64,000 nucleotides of DNA from a virus (IMGVR_UViG_3300025117_000058:1-64000); one strand, 5' to 3'; positions 54,879-63,965 are shown, numbered from the stretch's first letter. A program made the numbers and translations. Notes: generated by a model not told the origin, from the sequence alone.

Positions 54879-55892
54879 GTGACAGTTAAAGATCAGGTAA
54901 TAACAAGTAATTATGCAATATACAATGGAGATGCTGTAGAAGTATTAAAAACACTACAAAGCAATTCTATTCACTTCTCTGTATACTCTCCTCCGTTTGC
55001 TACTGGCGGTGGCGGGCTTTATACTTATTCAAGCCACGAAAGAGACCTTTCTAATTGCGATAGTTACGAACAATTTTTTGAACATTACGCTTTTGTCGTA
55101 GAAGAAATAGCAAGATTAACATTACCTGGAAGATGTTCTGTCGTGCATTGTATGGATGTGCCGAAAAGTAATTCCGGTAATGATCTATTGAGGGATTTTC
55201 CAGGAGATATAATCAGATTACACGAAAAATATGGATTTGGATATGCGGCAAGACACTGTATTTGGAAAGAACCATTAGGGGTAAGATTGAGAACTATGCA
55301 AAAAAATTTAGCGCACAAAACATTAGTAGAAGATTCTATTGCATGTGGAGTGGCATCTGCTGACTACTTGTTAGTTTTTACGAAAAAAGGCAAGAATCAA
55401 ATACCCATATCTCACCCAACCGGATTAAGTAATTATGCTGGAGAAAAGCCAATACCTTCCAACATATTACAATACAAGGGATATACTGGTAAACAGACAG
55501 AAAATTCATACTCGCATTGGATGTGGCGACAATACGCTTCTTCTATGTGGGACGATATAAGACTTGAAAGAACATTGCCATATAAAGAAGCAAGAGACAG
55601 CGAAGACGAAAAACACGTACATCCATTACAATTAGATGTTATTGAAAGATGCGTTGTTTTAAGGTCTAATATAGACGAAGTCGTGTTGACACCATTTATG
55701 GGAGTTGGAAGCGAATGTTATGGTGCTATTATTAATGGCAGAAAAGCCATAGGAATCGAATTGAAACCATCTTATTACAGACAAGCCGTTAAAAATATGG
55801 AATTAGCTAAAAACGAAAAAACATTACAGAAAAAACTATTCAACGAAAACAATACCTTACTATCATTGATGAGTGAGGAAAAATCGGAATAA
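54879..55892 (+). CDS. DNA methyltransferase (N4/N6, beta class)
   Basis: The 337-residue protein starts at GTG behind GGAGGTC. Catalytic motif IV is SPPF at residues 37-40, and the AdoMet-binding motif I FMGVGS comes near residue 275. The IV-before-I order defines the beta class of amino-methyltransferases. It modifies adenine-N6 or cytosine-N4 in an unknown target and probably protects phage DNA from host restriction. It lies between two helicases with 2-21 bp gaps. No restriction nuclease is next to it. Confidence 0.88.
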   Translation: MTVKDQVITSNYAIYNGDAVEVLKTLQSNSIHFSVYSPPFATGGGGLYTYSSHERDLSNCDSYEQFFEHYAFVVEEIARLTLPGRCSVVHCMDVPKSNSGNDLLRDFPGDIIRLHEKYGFGYAARHCIWKEPLGVRLRTMQKNLAHKTLVEDSIACGVASADYLLVFTKKGKNQIPISHPTGLSNYAGEKPIPSNILQYKGYTGKQTENSYSHWMWRQYASSMWDDIRLERTLPYKEARDSEDEKHVHPLQLDVIERCVVLRSNIDEVVLTPFMGVGSECYGAIINGRKAIGIELKPSYYRQAVKNMELAKNEKTLQKKLFNENNTLLSLMSEEKSE

Positions 55893-55894
55893 TA

Positions 55895-58600
55895 ATGGAA
55901 ATCTCGAACAAAATCCCATTTTCTAATCCTAAATTTAAAAAAGGATTAACACCGCTACAGCACAAAACCGTCACGGACGTGCTATCAAGCAGAAAAACAA
56001 TAACGATGATTAATGCTCCCACCGGATTCGGGAAGACTCCGACAGCTATGACCCTTGCCCACCATATAAACTACCCGAACCAATCTCTATATCTTTGTAG
56101 TTCTAAAATTTTACAAGATCAATTGGCTGGGGATTTTACAGAAGCGTATCAATTAAAAGGGCGGGGAAATTATCCGTGCACACTTCTACCCACCTATAAT
56201 GCAGACCGATGCTTCCAACAATGCGATGAATATAAGTGCGGTGAAATTTCATGCGCTTATGAAGATGCGAAAAAAGAAGCCTTATCATCAACTTTTACCA
56301 TTCTCAACATGCACTATTACGAGACCGAAACGAATTTTGTCGGTAGATTTTCAAAGCGTAAAACCGTAATAATTGACGAGGCAGATGTATTAGAAGATAT
56401 TTTGATAGATTTTATCGCACTAGACGTCCATCCGAAAACATTGGAAAAATTCAAGCTGGATCAGCCCAAATATGTGACTAAGTTAGATTCATGGAAGGAA
56501 TGGGCGGATAAAACATTAAAAATATTAGAAGAAAAAGTTAAAAAGCTAAGAGCCGCCGAAGACCACTTGGATAGAGAATCAAAATTAGAACTAAGTAAAT
56601 TGTTGAGAATGTGTCTGAAATTAAATATGCTAAAAAACGATATAACGGAAGAGTGGATATTCGACCATGCCGAAAAATTTCGCTTTCAACCTCTCTGGCT
56701 AGACACAAAACTTACCCAACAATATTTACTCAAACATGCGGAAAGATTCGTTATGATGTCTGCGACCATGCTCCCGAAAGTTATAGCGTGTAAATTATTG
56801 GGATTAGATATTAACGATGTGGATTATCACGAGATAGATTCACCTATACCCGTAGCGAATCGTCCCATTGTTTATAAGCCAATTAAAAAGCTAAAATACG
56901 GTGAATCAGAAGAAGATGTTTATAATGAAATTAAAAGATTGATAGAAGGGTACAAAGGAATTAAAGGGATTATTCATGCTGTGAGCTATACCCGTGCAAA
57001 GGCAATAGCAGGACTGGACAAGCGTTGCATCACTCATAATACCTACGATAAAAACGAAAAAATAAAACAATTCATAGACTCAAAAGATGGGATATTGGTA
57101 AGCCCATCGTGTGATCGTGGACTTGACCTGCACGGCGATCTAGCAAGATTCTGTATAATTCCAAAAGTTCCGTTCCCGAACACAACGGACAAGGTGGTCT
57201 CCAAGCGTTTGTACAGCTCTCCCTTTGGTAGGGTATGGTACAGGGCTGTAACGGCGCAAACCATTGTTCAGATGGCGGGGCGTACTACTCGATGTTTTAG
57301 CACAGACACAGAAATCTTAACGATACATGGATGGAAAAAATACAACGAAGTAAATATGCACGATAAAACTTATTGTATTGATCAGAAATCTTTTAACAAT
57401 AAAACTAAACGTCCAGTTATGGAGGGTTCTTCGATATTAGTAGAAGGAGAAATAGAGGATGTCTATACATCAGATAAAGAAGAAAAAGTTATTAATATTA
57501 AAAATCAAAACATTGATGCTTTAGTTACTCAAGACCACGACATGATTGTTCAAATGAGAAAACAGAAAACTTATAGGGGGAAGTATAAAAAACCTTATGG
57601 AGTTTATGATTGGAAATACTGTCATCGTACAAATAGTCATGGATTAGAAAAAATAAAAGCATCTAAATTACCAGACAGATTTAAAATACCACTAGCAGGA
57701 AAAATTATACGCAAAAACAAATCTCGTGCTAAAAAAGAATGGTTCTGGCTGATAGGTTTCATAATAGGGGATGGACATATTCATAAAAACAAAAACGTCG
57801 TAACAATACATCAATCGGAAACCAACATAGACTTAATAGAAAAAATCAGAAAAGTTCTTGGTATACTTAAAATAGAATATTCAGAATACAGACGACAAGT
57901 AAAAGGAACAAAAATAAATTTAAACGATAAGGAGTATTCAAGAAAAGAAGATATGATAAATTTTCAAATAACGGGTAAGTCTTCTTCGATGATTAGGGAT
58001 ATGTTTAATAATGGCAAAAGAAGAAGGTATTCAAAAACAGTAACATACGTACAAAGAACTCACTTTTCTTTTAGTAAAAAAATAGGGGGAAAGCATAAAA
58101 TAGATGGGTGGAAAGAAGTGGAAAAAATCATACCAAGATGGTGTCTGGAGAAGGGGTCGAAATCCCAACTTATTAAATTAATTCATGGTTTGGTTGACAG
58201 CGACGGAAGCTGGAAAAAAACTAATGGTAAATATAATAAAAACGTTGGAGGTTTTTACAACAAAAATAAAATCATAATAGATGCTTTTCAGGAGTTGTGC
58301 GTATTGACAGGATATAGAAGTTTGATTCGTAACAGAAGGAATCAATACGAAGTTTCCTTTTGTTGTCCCTCCATGATTGACTGTACGAAAAATAATGATG
58401 TAAAAGACGGAGGGATGTCTAAGGTGTGGTGTGTTAAAACAAATCATGGAAATGTTATAATGAGGAGAAATGGTAAACCTTTTTTGTGTGGAAACAGTGC
58501 CAGCGACTTTTCCACTGTTCATATACTGGACGCTGCTTTTGATTCGGTCGTAGAATTTGTCCCGAAATGGTTTCGAGATGCAATCAAGGTTGAATTTTAG
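55895..58600 (+). CDS. XPD/DinG-like helicase with intein at motif VI
   Basis: The 901-residue precursor (500 without intein) has Walker A APTGFGKT near residue 42 and DEAD in VIIDEADVLED. A Cys-rich segment (KGRGNYPC then four or more Cys within ~30 residues) resembles the Fe-S domain of XPD/DinG helicases. SPSCDRGLDLHGD fits motif V. Motif VI QMAGRTTR is interrupted directly after its last Arg by an intein (residues 467-867); the C-extein starts SASDFSTVH. It probably unwinds 5'-3' during replication or repair. It ends with a normal TAG. Confidence 0.88.
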   Translation: MEISNKIPFSNPKFKKGLTPLQHKTVTDVLSSRKTITMINAPTGFGKTPTAMTLAHHINYPNQSLYLCSSKILQDQLAGDFTEAYQLKGRGNYPCTLLPTYNADRCFQQCDEYKCGEISCAYEDAKKEALSSTFTILNMHYYETETNFVGRFSKRKTVIIDEADVLEDILIDFIALDVHPKTLEKFKLDQPKYVTKLDSWKEWADKTLKILEEKVKKLRAAEDHLDRESKLELSKLLRMCLKLNMLKNDITEEWIFDHAEKFRFQPLWLDTKLTQQYLLKHAERFVMMSATMLPKVIACKLLGLDINDVDYHEIDSPIPVANRPIVYKPIKKLKYGESEEDVYNEIKRLIEGYKGIKGIIHAVSYTRAKAIAGLDKRCITHNTYDKNEKIKQFIDSKDGILVSPSCDRGLDLHGDLARFCIIPKVPFPNTTDKVVSKRLYSSPFGRVWYRAVTAQTIVQMAGRTTRCFSTDTEILTIHGWKKYNEVNMHDKTYCIDQKSFNNKTKRPVMEGSSILVEGEIEDVYTSDKEEKVINIKNQNIDALVTQDHDMIVQMRKQKTYRGKYKKPYGVYDWKYCHRTNSHGLEKIKASKLPDRFKIPLAGKIIRKNKSRAKKEWFWLIGFIIGDGHIHKNKNVVTIHQSETNIDLIEKIRKVLGILKIEYSEYRRQVKGTKINLNDKEYSRKEDMINFQITGKSSSMIRDMFNNGKRRRYSKTVTYVQRTHFSFSKKIGGKHKIDGWKEVEKIIPRWCLEKGSKSQLIKLIHGLVDSDGSWKKTNGKYNKNVGGFYNKNKIIIDAFQELCVLTGYRSLIRNRRNQYEVSFCCPSMIDCTKNNDVKDGGMSKVWCVKTNHGNVIMRRNGKPFLCGNSASDFSTVHILDAAFDSVVEFVPKWFRDAIKVEF
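57293..58495 (+). mobile_element. Helicase intein with LAGLIDADG homing domain
   Basis: It starts CFSTDTEILTIHGWK and ends FLCGN before the +1 Ser, with TQDHDMIV as the block B-type His region. Two LAGLIDADG helices are visible: LIGFIIGDG and IHGLVDSDG. Length is 401 residues. Splice-site residues (Cys1, final Asn, +1 Ser) are intact. It sits inside helicase motif VI, next to the arginine finger, a favoured place because it cannot be deleted imprecisely. Confidence 0.9.
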
Positions 58601-58617
58601 AAAAAAAGGATAAGGAT

Positions 58618-58809
58618 ATGTGCAATAACAAATGTCCAAATTGTGGAAGCAATATGATAGAAAAACCACCAGTAATGATTTATTCAGCCAATCCACAACA
58701 ATACGATTCTGTAATGTGGTGTGGTTGTGGCTATTCTGAAAATCGAGGCAGGGTTTTTAGCAAGGCAGAAGATGAACAATTATATGATTTGTGGAAAAAA
58801 GCAAATTAA
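58618..58809 (+). CDS. 63-residue zinc-ribbon protein
   Basis: CPNCGS at the start and WCGCGY in the centre form a zinc ribbon; the rest is helical. Start behind AAAAAAGGATAAGG. Function unknown. Confidence 0.55.
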   Translation: MCNNKCPNCGSNMIEKPPVMIYSANPQQYDSVMWCGCGYSENRGRVFSKAEDEQLYDLWKKAN

Positions 58810-58817
58810 CAAAAAAC

Positions 58818-59045
58818 ATGGATAGCCTTGAGATAAAAAGAGGGGAGTGGTTGTTTCTTGATGCTGTTTATAACATAAATTCTCATTATATCGAGGGCGG
58901 CTGGGACAAAATTATGGAGAAATTTCCAGAAGAAATCAAATGCTTGGATGAAAGATTAAATCAGTATTGGAATCAGAAAGTTATTACAGAATGGAAGAAT
59001 GGAATTAAAGAATATTTGATCGAAGTTAATTACTGGAAGGAGTAG
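58818..59045 (+). CDS. 75-residue protein, 3' end duplicated downstream of the RNA ligase
   Basis: Starts at ATG 58818 (MDSLEIKRGEWLFLDAVY). It ends KEYLIEVNYWKE. The last 39 bp (59007-59045) recur after the RNA ligase gene at 59910-59948, encoding KEYLVEVDYWRE with mostly synonymous changes. Function unknown. Confidence 0.5.
   Translation: MDSLEIKRGEWLFLDAVYNINSHYIEGGWDKIMEKFPEEIKCLDERLNQYWNQKVITEWKNGIKEYLIEVNYWKE
59007..59045 (+). repeat. Direct repeat left of RNA ligase gene
   Basis: 39 bp starting AAAGAATATTT, matching 59910-59948 with about ten differences, mostly transitions. Together the two copies bracket the ligase gene. Confidence 0.6.
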
Positions 59046-59052
59046 TCTGGAA

Positions 59053-59922
59053 ATGGGATATTTACATATAGAAAATTTATATAAAAACAAAGATATATTA
59101 CTTTTTAAAGAATGTTATGCTTTGGAAAAAATACATGGATGTTCCGCCCATATTCAATGGAAAGATAAATTAATTACTTATTTTCCTGGCGGTATCAAAC
59201 TGGAATCTTTTGTCAAAATTTTTAATAATGATTTTTTAAAAAGTAAATTTTCAGAATTAGCTATTAACGATATAATCATTTACGGAGAAGTTTATGGTGG
59301 TGCTTGCCAAAAAATGAGCGATGTTTATGGTAAAAATTTAAAATTTATAGCTTTTGATGTAAAAATAGAAGATGTTTGGCTGTGTGTTCCCGATGCTTTC
59401 GATATTTGTTCTCAATTTAATATAGAATTTGTTCATTACGAAAAAGTTAAAACTGAAATTGAAATATTAGATAAATTGGCAAATGATTATTCCATACAAT
59501 CTATTCGTAACGGCATAAAAGAACCGAAAAAAAGAGAAGGTATTGTGCTGAGACCTCTTGTTGAACTTATCAAAAACAACGGAAGCCGTATAATTTCAAA
59601 ACACAAAAATGATACATTTAAAGAAAGAGAACATTTACCGAAAATTAGTGAAGAATCTCTTAAAATTTACGAAGAAGCGCAATCCGCCGTTAATGAATTT
59701 GTTACAGAGATGAGACTTTCTCATATTTTGGGGAAATTAACTGAATGTAATATCGAAGATGCGGGAATGATAATAAAATTTATGATCGAAGATGTTTTCA
59801 GAGAAGCAAAGGGAGAAATTATAGAAAATACTGAAATTAAAAAATTAATAGGCAAAAAAACTGCAATAATGTTTAAGCAAAGAATAGTTGATAAGTTAAA
59901 AACAGGATCAAAGAATATTTAG
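59053..59922 (+). CDS. RNA ligase (Rnl2-like)
   Basis: The 289-residue protein has the nucleotidyltransferase motifs in order. Motif I is LEKIHGC with nucleophile Lys26, motif III is IIYGEVYGG, motif IV is REGIVLRP, and motif V RIISKHKN. This fits Rnl2-type RNA ligases, which seal nicks in duplex RNA and may repair tRNA cut by host anticodon nucleases. A helical C-terminal domain follows. Its end overlaps a 39-bp direct repeat shared with the preceding gene, suggesting insertion by repeat-mediated recombination. Confidence 0.88.
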   Translation: MGYLHIENLYKNKDILLFKECYALEKIHGCSAHIQWKDKLITYFPGGIKLESFVKIFNNDFLKSKFSELAINDIIIYGEVYGGACQKMSDVYGKNLKFIAFDVKIEDVWLCVPDAFDICSQFNIEFVHYEKVKTEIEILDKLANDYSIQSIRNGIKEPKKREGIVLRPLVELIKNNGSRIISKHKNDTFKEREHLPKISEESLKIYEEAQSAVNEFVTEMRLSHILGKLTECNIEDAGMIIKFMIEDVFREAKGEIIENTEIKKLIGKKTAIMFKQRIVDKLKTGSKNI

Positions 59923-59948
59923 TAGAAGTTGATTATTGGAGGGAATGA
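59910..59948 (+). repeat. Direct repeat right of RNA ligase gene
   Basis: Second copy of the 39-bp sequence at 59007. Its first bases form the end of the ligase gene; in the frame of the upstream gene it still reads KEYLVEVDYWRE then TGA. Confidence 0.6.
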
Positions 59949-59951
59949 ATA

Positions 59952-60140
59952 ATGGGCATTGAAATTTTATCAATTATATTTTTGACTTGGGCTGGATTTT
60001 TTACTTGTCTCGGATTGAAATTGACAGGTAAAATTCAATGTGGCTAGTGGTTGGTTTGTTCCCCGATTTGGGGAATATTTATCATTTGTGTTTTTATTTT
60101 TTTGTTTATCATTTGGATCGAGAAACAAGCAAAAAATTAA
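59952..60140 (+). pseudogene. Small two-TM protein with in-frame TAG
   Basis: ATG 59952 starts MGIEILSIIFLTWAGFFTC and reads to KIQCG, where TAG (60045-60047) stops it. The frame continues WLVCSPIWGIFIICVFIFLF to a TAA at 60138. Together it makes a natural two-span membrane protein of the type common in phages, in which a Trp-rich WPWW-like segment joins the spans. The TAG is one base from TGG. A nonsense mutation or readthrough is likely. Confidence 0.55.
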
Positions 60141-60374
60141 ATGAATAAATATAAAGAAACCATTGCCGCCGCATCTCTATTATTTATTTTTATTATAATA
60201 CTTATAATTTTGTTTTTTACAAAAAAAGAAGATTTGGTGCAAGAAATTGTACTTATAAATCCAGAAATGGGTAGTCACGTAATAGAGATTTCACCAAACA
60301 AAAAATATGTTCAAGTAAAAATCATTAACAGTGGGATTGGAACATTTACTGTGTCGTTGGGAATTCAAAAATGA
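60141..60374 (+). CDS. Membrane-anchored protein, unknown
   Basis: The 77-residue product has a hydrophobic span (AASLLFIFIIILIILFF) and a small beta-rich domain. Overlaps the next gene by 4 bp. No family recognised. Confidence 0.45.
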   Translation: MNKYKETIAAASLLFIFIIILIILFFTKKEDLVQEIVLINPEMGSHVIEISPNKKYVQVKIINSGIGTFTVSLGIQK

Positions 60375-60580
60375 CGCACGAATACGAAAACATAAAAAGA
60401 ATTACCTACAAAACTGATGGAGGACTGGCTATTTTTATCCCTATATGTGAAAAATGTGGAAGATTTGTAAGGGCTGATAAATTAATATGGGCAAACGAAA
60501 GTAAAGGATTGAAAGATTGTCCAAATGCAATCTGTAAAAAGTGCAAAAGAACAAAAATGTTATTTGAGGGGTTTTTCTAA
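60371..60580 (+). CDS. Conserved phage zinc-ribbon protein
   Basis: The 69-residue protein reads TYKTDGGLAIFIPICEKCG, then CPNAICKKCKRT and ends LFEGFF. I recognise it as a frequent small phage family; one zinc site. Function unknown. Confidence 0.6.
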   Translation: MTHEYENIKRITYKTDGGLAIFIPICEKCGRFVRADKLIWANESKGLKDCPNAICKKCKRTKMLFEGFF

Positions 60581-60754
60581 ATGTTCAAGAGCAAGAGATT
60601 CGTCAAAGGTTTTAAAAATTTTGACAAAGCAATAAACGAATTAAAAAAAACACACAAAAGAACCAATATTGATTTTATAAATACAATAACAAGTAGTGGA
60701 CTATCTGGATATTTTTACATCGCAGAAAAAGACACAGGATTACTAAAAGAGTAA
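60581..60754 (+). CDS. 57-residue basic protein
   Basis: Begins directly after the previous stop. Basic helical N terminus (FKSKRFVKGFKNFDKAINE), then a short beta part. No family recognised. Confidence 0.45.
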   Translation: MFKSKRFVKGFKNFDKAINELKKTHKRTNIDFINTITSSGLSGYFYIAEKDTGLLKE

Positions 60755-60799
60755 AAGCATATACATTGTTTAAAGGATTTTTCAAAGGAGGAGATTATT

Positions 60800-61168
60800 A
60801 TGAGTAGAATTAGGAATTTTGTATTGGTGAATTTAATAGTAGGTTTAGCAGGATTGAATTTCTTATTTGCCGGAACGGACACGAGCCAATATGGTGGTGG
60901 AAACGATACGATTAAATTTGTAAATCCTGAAAACAAATTAGAAAATCTTATCGGAAAAACAATCCATCGTGACGTACCGGCCAAAAACAAAACAGAGTGC
61001 GATACCGCTTATCAAAATACACCATATACGATAGATTCTTATAATGAAAATATTGTAAGTTTAAGAGACGAAAAGGGAAATCTGATAATATTGAATAGAA
61101 GTTTATGGGTTGAATACATAGGAATAAAAAATTTAACGAAAAGTAAGAAATGTTTTAAATATCCATGA
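60800..61168 (+). CDS. Exported protein, unknown
   Basis: The 122-residue protein starts behind AAAGGAGGAG with a signal peptide (FVLVNLIVGLAGLNFLFA) and a mature part containing ENLIGKTIHRDVPAKNKTEC. Last gene before a promoter. No family recognised. Confidence 0.5.
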   Translation: MSRIRNFVLVNLIVGLAGLNFLFAGTDTSQYGGGNDTIKFVNPENKLENLIGKTIHRDVPAKNKTECDTAYQNTPYTIDSYNENIVSLRDEKGNLIILNRSLWVEYIGIKNLTKSKKCFKYP

Positions 61169-61193
61169 AAAATTAATTATTTAAAAATTTCCA

Positions 61194-61222
61194 TTGACAA
61201 CTTTGAAAATTCTTGTTATATA
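61194..61222 (+). promoter_or_regulatory. Sigma70-type promoter for the third helicase operon
   Basis: TTGACA (61194-61199), 17-bp spacer, TATATA (61217-61222). The leader to the ATG at 61347 is ~115 bases and holds a strong hairpin. Confidence 0.7.
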
Positions 61223-61261
61223 TCCTTACACACATGCATAACCTCTTTCTTTCTGTTTGGT

Positions 61262-61307
61262 GCTGTCGCCTTGTTATCCGCCCGTCAAAACTCCTCAAGG
61301 CGGCAGC
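61262..61307 (+). promoter_or_regulatory. 5' leader hairpin of helicase gene
   Basis: A 12-bp stem, GCTGTCGCCTTG with CAAGGCGGCAGC, has one G-T pair and a 22-nt loop. It is more GC-rich than the surroundings and lies 40 bases before the start codon. It may stabilise or attenuate the mRNA, or bind a protein. No T run follows. Confidence 0.5.
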
Positions 61308-61346
61308 ATCTCCTGAATATAACCAAAAAAATACCAATAAACAATA

Positions 61347-62909
61347 ATGACAAGAGCTAACAACTTATCACAACTATTAGAAAATCCTTTCAATCCTTTT
61401 CCTTCGGCTATTTTCCCTCCCACCGACAGGCTTCACGATACCGAAAAACTAGAAGTAAAAGACGTTCCAGAGATTACTTTTTTTAGCATGTTAAATGAAG
61501 CAGGAACAGAAAGTATAAAAAAAGAGTATCCATTTCTTCGTGATTATCAGATACCGTCGGTCGCACTGAGCCAATCAATGAATAAATATGCCTTCTTCTG
61601 GCAAAAGGGACTGGGGAAAACCCTTCTTGGTACTATCATAGCAAAGGAAAAATCTACACAGGGAAAAGTTTTAATCGTTGTGAGGAAAATTACGATTCGC
61701 TCTTCTGGTGGTTGGATCGAACATTTTCACTGGATAGCTCCAAAACTTCTATATACTGACTTATGCGTTAACAAAAGCGGTAAAAAAGAAGAATTAATAG
61801 CAAGAAGAAATTTAATAGATGTTCCGGTATATTTCATCAACCATGAGAAATTCAGATTGTATTGGGATGTTATTTGCAAAGGAATAGATACAGTTATTAT
61901 AGACGAATCAAGTCTATTAAGAAATAACAAGTCTGGGCTTACTAGGGCTTTTATTAAGGCTGACCAAAAATACAATTTCAAAAATATTTATCCTCTTAGT
62001 GGTCTCCCCGCTCCTAATAATCCACACGAATATTTCAACCAGATCAGATTAGTCGATAAAAATTTGCTCGGTACAAGTTTCGAACATTTCCTCTCTACTT
62101 ATTTTAGGCATGCCAACAAGAAAAAGGGAGAAATCGGAACTTATATTCTGAAAAATCCTGAGCAATTCATGGAAAAGCTAAAGTCTGTCTCGATTTATGT
62201 TGACGGCAAAAAAGAAGACCTTCCGAAAGAAATAGTTTCACCCGAATATTTTGAATTGAATGAAAAACAAAGAAAATATTATGACATTGTTATGAGCGAT
62301 ATACAAGATTATGTTCAAACTCACAAAGACATGGCGATCCAATCACTTCTACCAGAAATAGCAAAGACGATAAAGGCGTTGGAGATTATTTGTGGCTTCT
62401 ACATTAATAATACCGAAAACAAGGTTGTTCTTGTTAAGACTGAACTCTATAACACTGTTTATGAATTTCTCCGAACCGTTCCGAAAGAAAAAGTATTGAT
62501 CGGGTGTAATTTCGACATTGAACAAAACATAATGGTTAATTATCTTGTGAGGCGTGGGCACTCCGTTGCGTTTATTACAGGCTCACATAGTGATAAGGAA
62601 CGACAAAGCGCATTAAATGCTTTTCTAAACGGCAACGTTCAATATTTAGTAGCAAAGATGAAGGTATTAAAATATAGTATTAATTTACCAACGATAGATT
62701 ATTGCATAACTACTTCTCTGACTCATTCGTTTGATGATTACGATCAATTTAAGGGTAGAATTAAAAGAGCGACAGGTAATCAGGAGCATAGAACTGTTTT
62801 CCAAATACCGATGATTGCCGAGAATACTGTAGCCGAACCAATATTTAAGGCACTAGAAAACAAGGAAGATGTTTCGCAGGCTGTTTTAAATTATTTACTA
62901 AGAAATTAA
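61347..62909 (+). CDS. SNF2/SF2-type helicase
   Basis: The 520-residue protein has Walker A WQKGLGKTL near residue 90 and a DESS box in VIIDESSLL. The motif III-like LSGLPAPNNPHEYFNQ follows, and motif VI is FKGRIKRATG near 475. It lacks inserts, unlike the other two helicases. It resembles phage DEAD-like helicases that open replication origins or load the replisome. It has its own promoter. Start: ATG 61347 without a strong ribosome site, only AAACAATA. Confidence 0.85.
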   Translation: MTRANNLSQLLENPFNPFPSAIFPPTDRLHDTEKLEVKDVPEITFFSMLNEAGTESIKKEYPFLRDYQIPSVALSQSMNKYAFFWQKGLGKTLLGTIIAKEKSTQGKVLIVVRKITIRSSGGWIEHFHWIAPKLLYTDLCVNKSGKKEELIARRNLIDVPVYFINHEKFRLYWDVICKGIDTVIIDESSLLRNNKSGLTRAFIKADQKYNFKNIYPLSGLPAPNNPHEYFNQIRLVDKNLLGTSFEHFLSTYFRHANKKKGEIGTYILKNPEQFMEKLKSVSIYVDGKKEDLPKEIVSPEYFELNEKQRKYYDIVMSDIQDYVQTHKDMAIQSLLPEIAKTIKALEIICGFYINNTENKVVLVKTELYNTVYEFLRTVPKEKVLIGCNFDIEQNIMVNYLVRRGHSVAFITGSHSDKERQSALNAFLNGNVQYLVAKMKVLKYSINLPTIDYCITTSLTHSFDDYDQFKGRIKRATGNQEHRTVFQIPMIAENTVAEPIFKALENKEDVSQAVLNYLLRN

Positions 62910-62911
62910 TC

Positions 62912-63475
62912 ATGCTTGAAAAGTTCACAAAAAAAGAGCACAAAAAAGAATTAAGATATTTTAAGGAGTGGTATAACGAAGAAATACAATTTTATATTCT
63001 TTCTTATTTGTTGTCGAATCCTAATTATCATGCAGTGCAAAAAATTACAACACATGCACACGACAAATGCAAAGGCAAACCATACTACGATGATTTTTGG
63101 ATGGTATTATACAATACAGATTATTTAGAAATTAAGGGATCGATAGAATTGGAAACAAAGAATATACCAGACAAAGACAAAAAATATAGAATTACTTCAA
63201 AAGGCATTGATTCACTGAAAATGACTTCTGGCAATTTTATAGACTTGGTCAAACTTCTCGAAGAAAAAGAATCCAAAGAATTAACTGTTTTTAATTTTTT
63301 CGATCATTATAATATACAAAAAAATAGAAATAATACTTTTTCTATTTTTAAAAATGATGGTTCTGTGTTTTATTTAGTTCCCTACTGGCTGAATGATGTT
63401 TTTTGGAAATTGATAGAACAGGGTAAAGACGAAATTAGAGAAGAAATAAAAGATACATTAAAAATTCAACAATGA
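62912..63475 (+). CDS. 187-residue protein, unknown (possible winged helix)
   Basis: Starts 2 bp after the helicase stop. Helical, with KKYRITSKGIDSLKM resembling the wing of a winged-helix DNA-binding domain around residues 85-110. Role next to the helicase unknown. Confidence 0.45.
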   Translation: MLEKFTKKEHKKELRYFKEWYNEEIQFYILSYLLSNPNYHAVQKITTHAHDKCKGKPYYDDFWMVLYNTDYLEIKGSIELETKNIPDKDKKYRITSKGIDSLKMTSGNFIDLVKLLEEKESKELTVFNFFDHYNIQKNRNNTFSIFKNDGSVFYLVPYWLNDVFWKLIEQGKDEIREEIKDTLKIQQ

Positions 63476-63479
63476 TATT

Positions 63480-63552
63480 GCTGGCACTGTAGGGGTACAT
63501 CCAGCGTAGCGGGGTAGTGCGGGAGAGGTCGGAAATCGTTTCGATCTCTCCC
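63480..63552 (+). terminator. Two hairpins after the helicase operon
   Basis: GCTGG/CCAGC (63480-63505) and an 11-bp stem GGGAGAGGTCG/CGATCTCTCCC (63521-63552, one G-T pair). GC-rich relative to its surroundings; probably ends the transcript, although the T run is missing. Confidence 0.5.
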
Positions 63553-63572
63553 AATGCCTATTAATAAAGATT

Positions 63573-63965
63573 ATGAAAAAACATATATATATTTTATTTT
63601 TACTTATAATGGTTATAGGTTGTTTTTATTTTCTGGGAAAGGCTTTTCTATACAAAGATCGTACCGATTGTATTATTAGCGGAATATTTTCTTCTATGGG
63701 AATATGTGTAGCCTTGCTGAAAACAAATCTAAAAAATTTTACGTTTTATAAAAAAATCAAAACAAATAGAATTATTGCTGAATTTTTTAAAAATAATTAT
63801 CTATCATTGACTAAAGAAGAAAAAGAATACATCACGGAAGAATGCTCCATTCCTACAGTTACACAAGACTCTGAGGTACTTTACAAAATAATTAAAAGGC
63901 TTGGGCTTTGGTATATAAAAAACAGACTTAGTGAATTTGAAAATAAAAATCCTAAATGCAGTTAA
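63573..63965 (+). CDS. Membrane protein, unknown
   Basis: The 130-residue protein has two hydrophobic spans (ILFLLIMVIGCFYFLG and IISGIFSSMGICVALL) and a soluble C terminus with EEKEYITEECSIPTV. No family recognised. After its stop only ~35 bases remain in the window. Confidence 0.5.
   Translation: MKKHIYILFLLIMVIGCFYFLGKAFLYKDRTDCIISGIFSSMGICVALLKTNLKNFTFYKKIKTNRIIAEFFKNNYLSLTKEEKEYITEECSIPTVTQDSEVLYKIIKRLGLWYIKNRLSEFENKNPKCS

Noticed and set aside
60045-60047. Phage-wide recoding of TAG or TAA
   Set aside because: TAG and TAA end many intact genes here (for example the helicase at 58600 and the Sak4-like gene at 38117), so stops are not reassigned globally.
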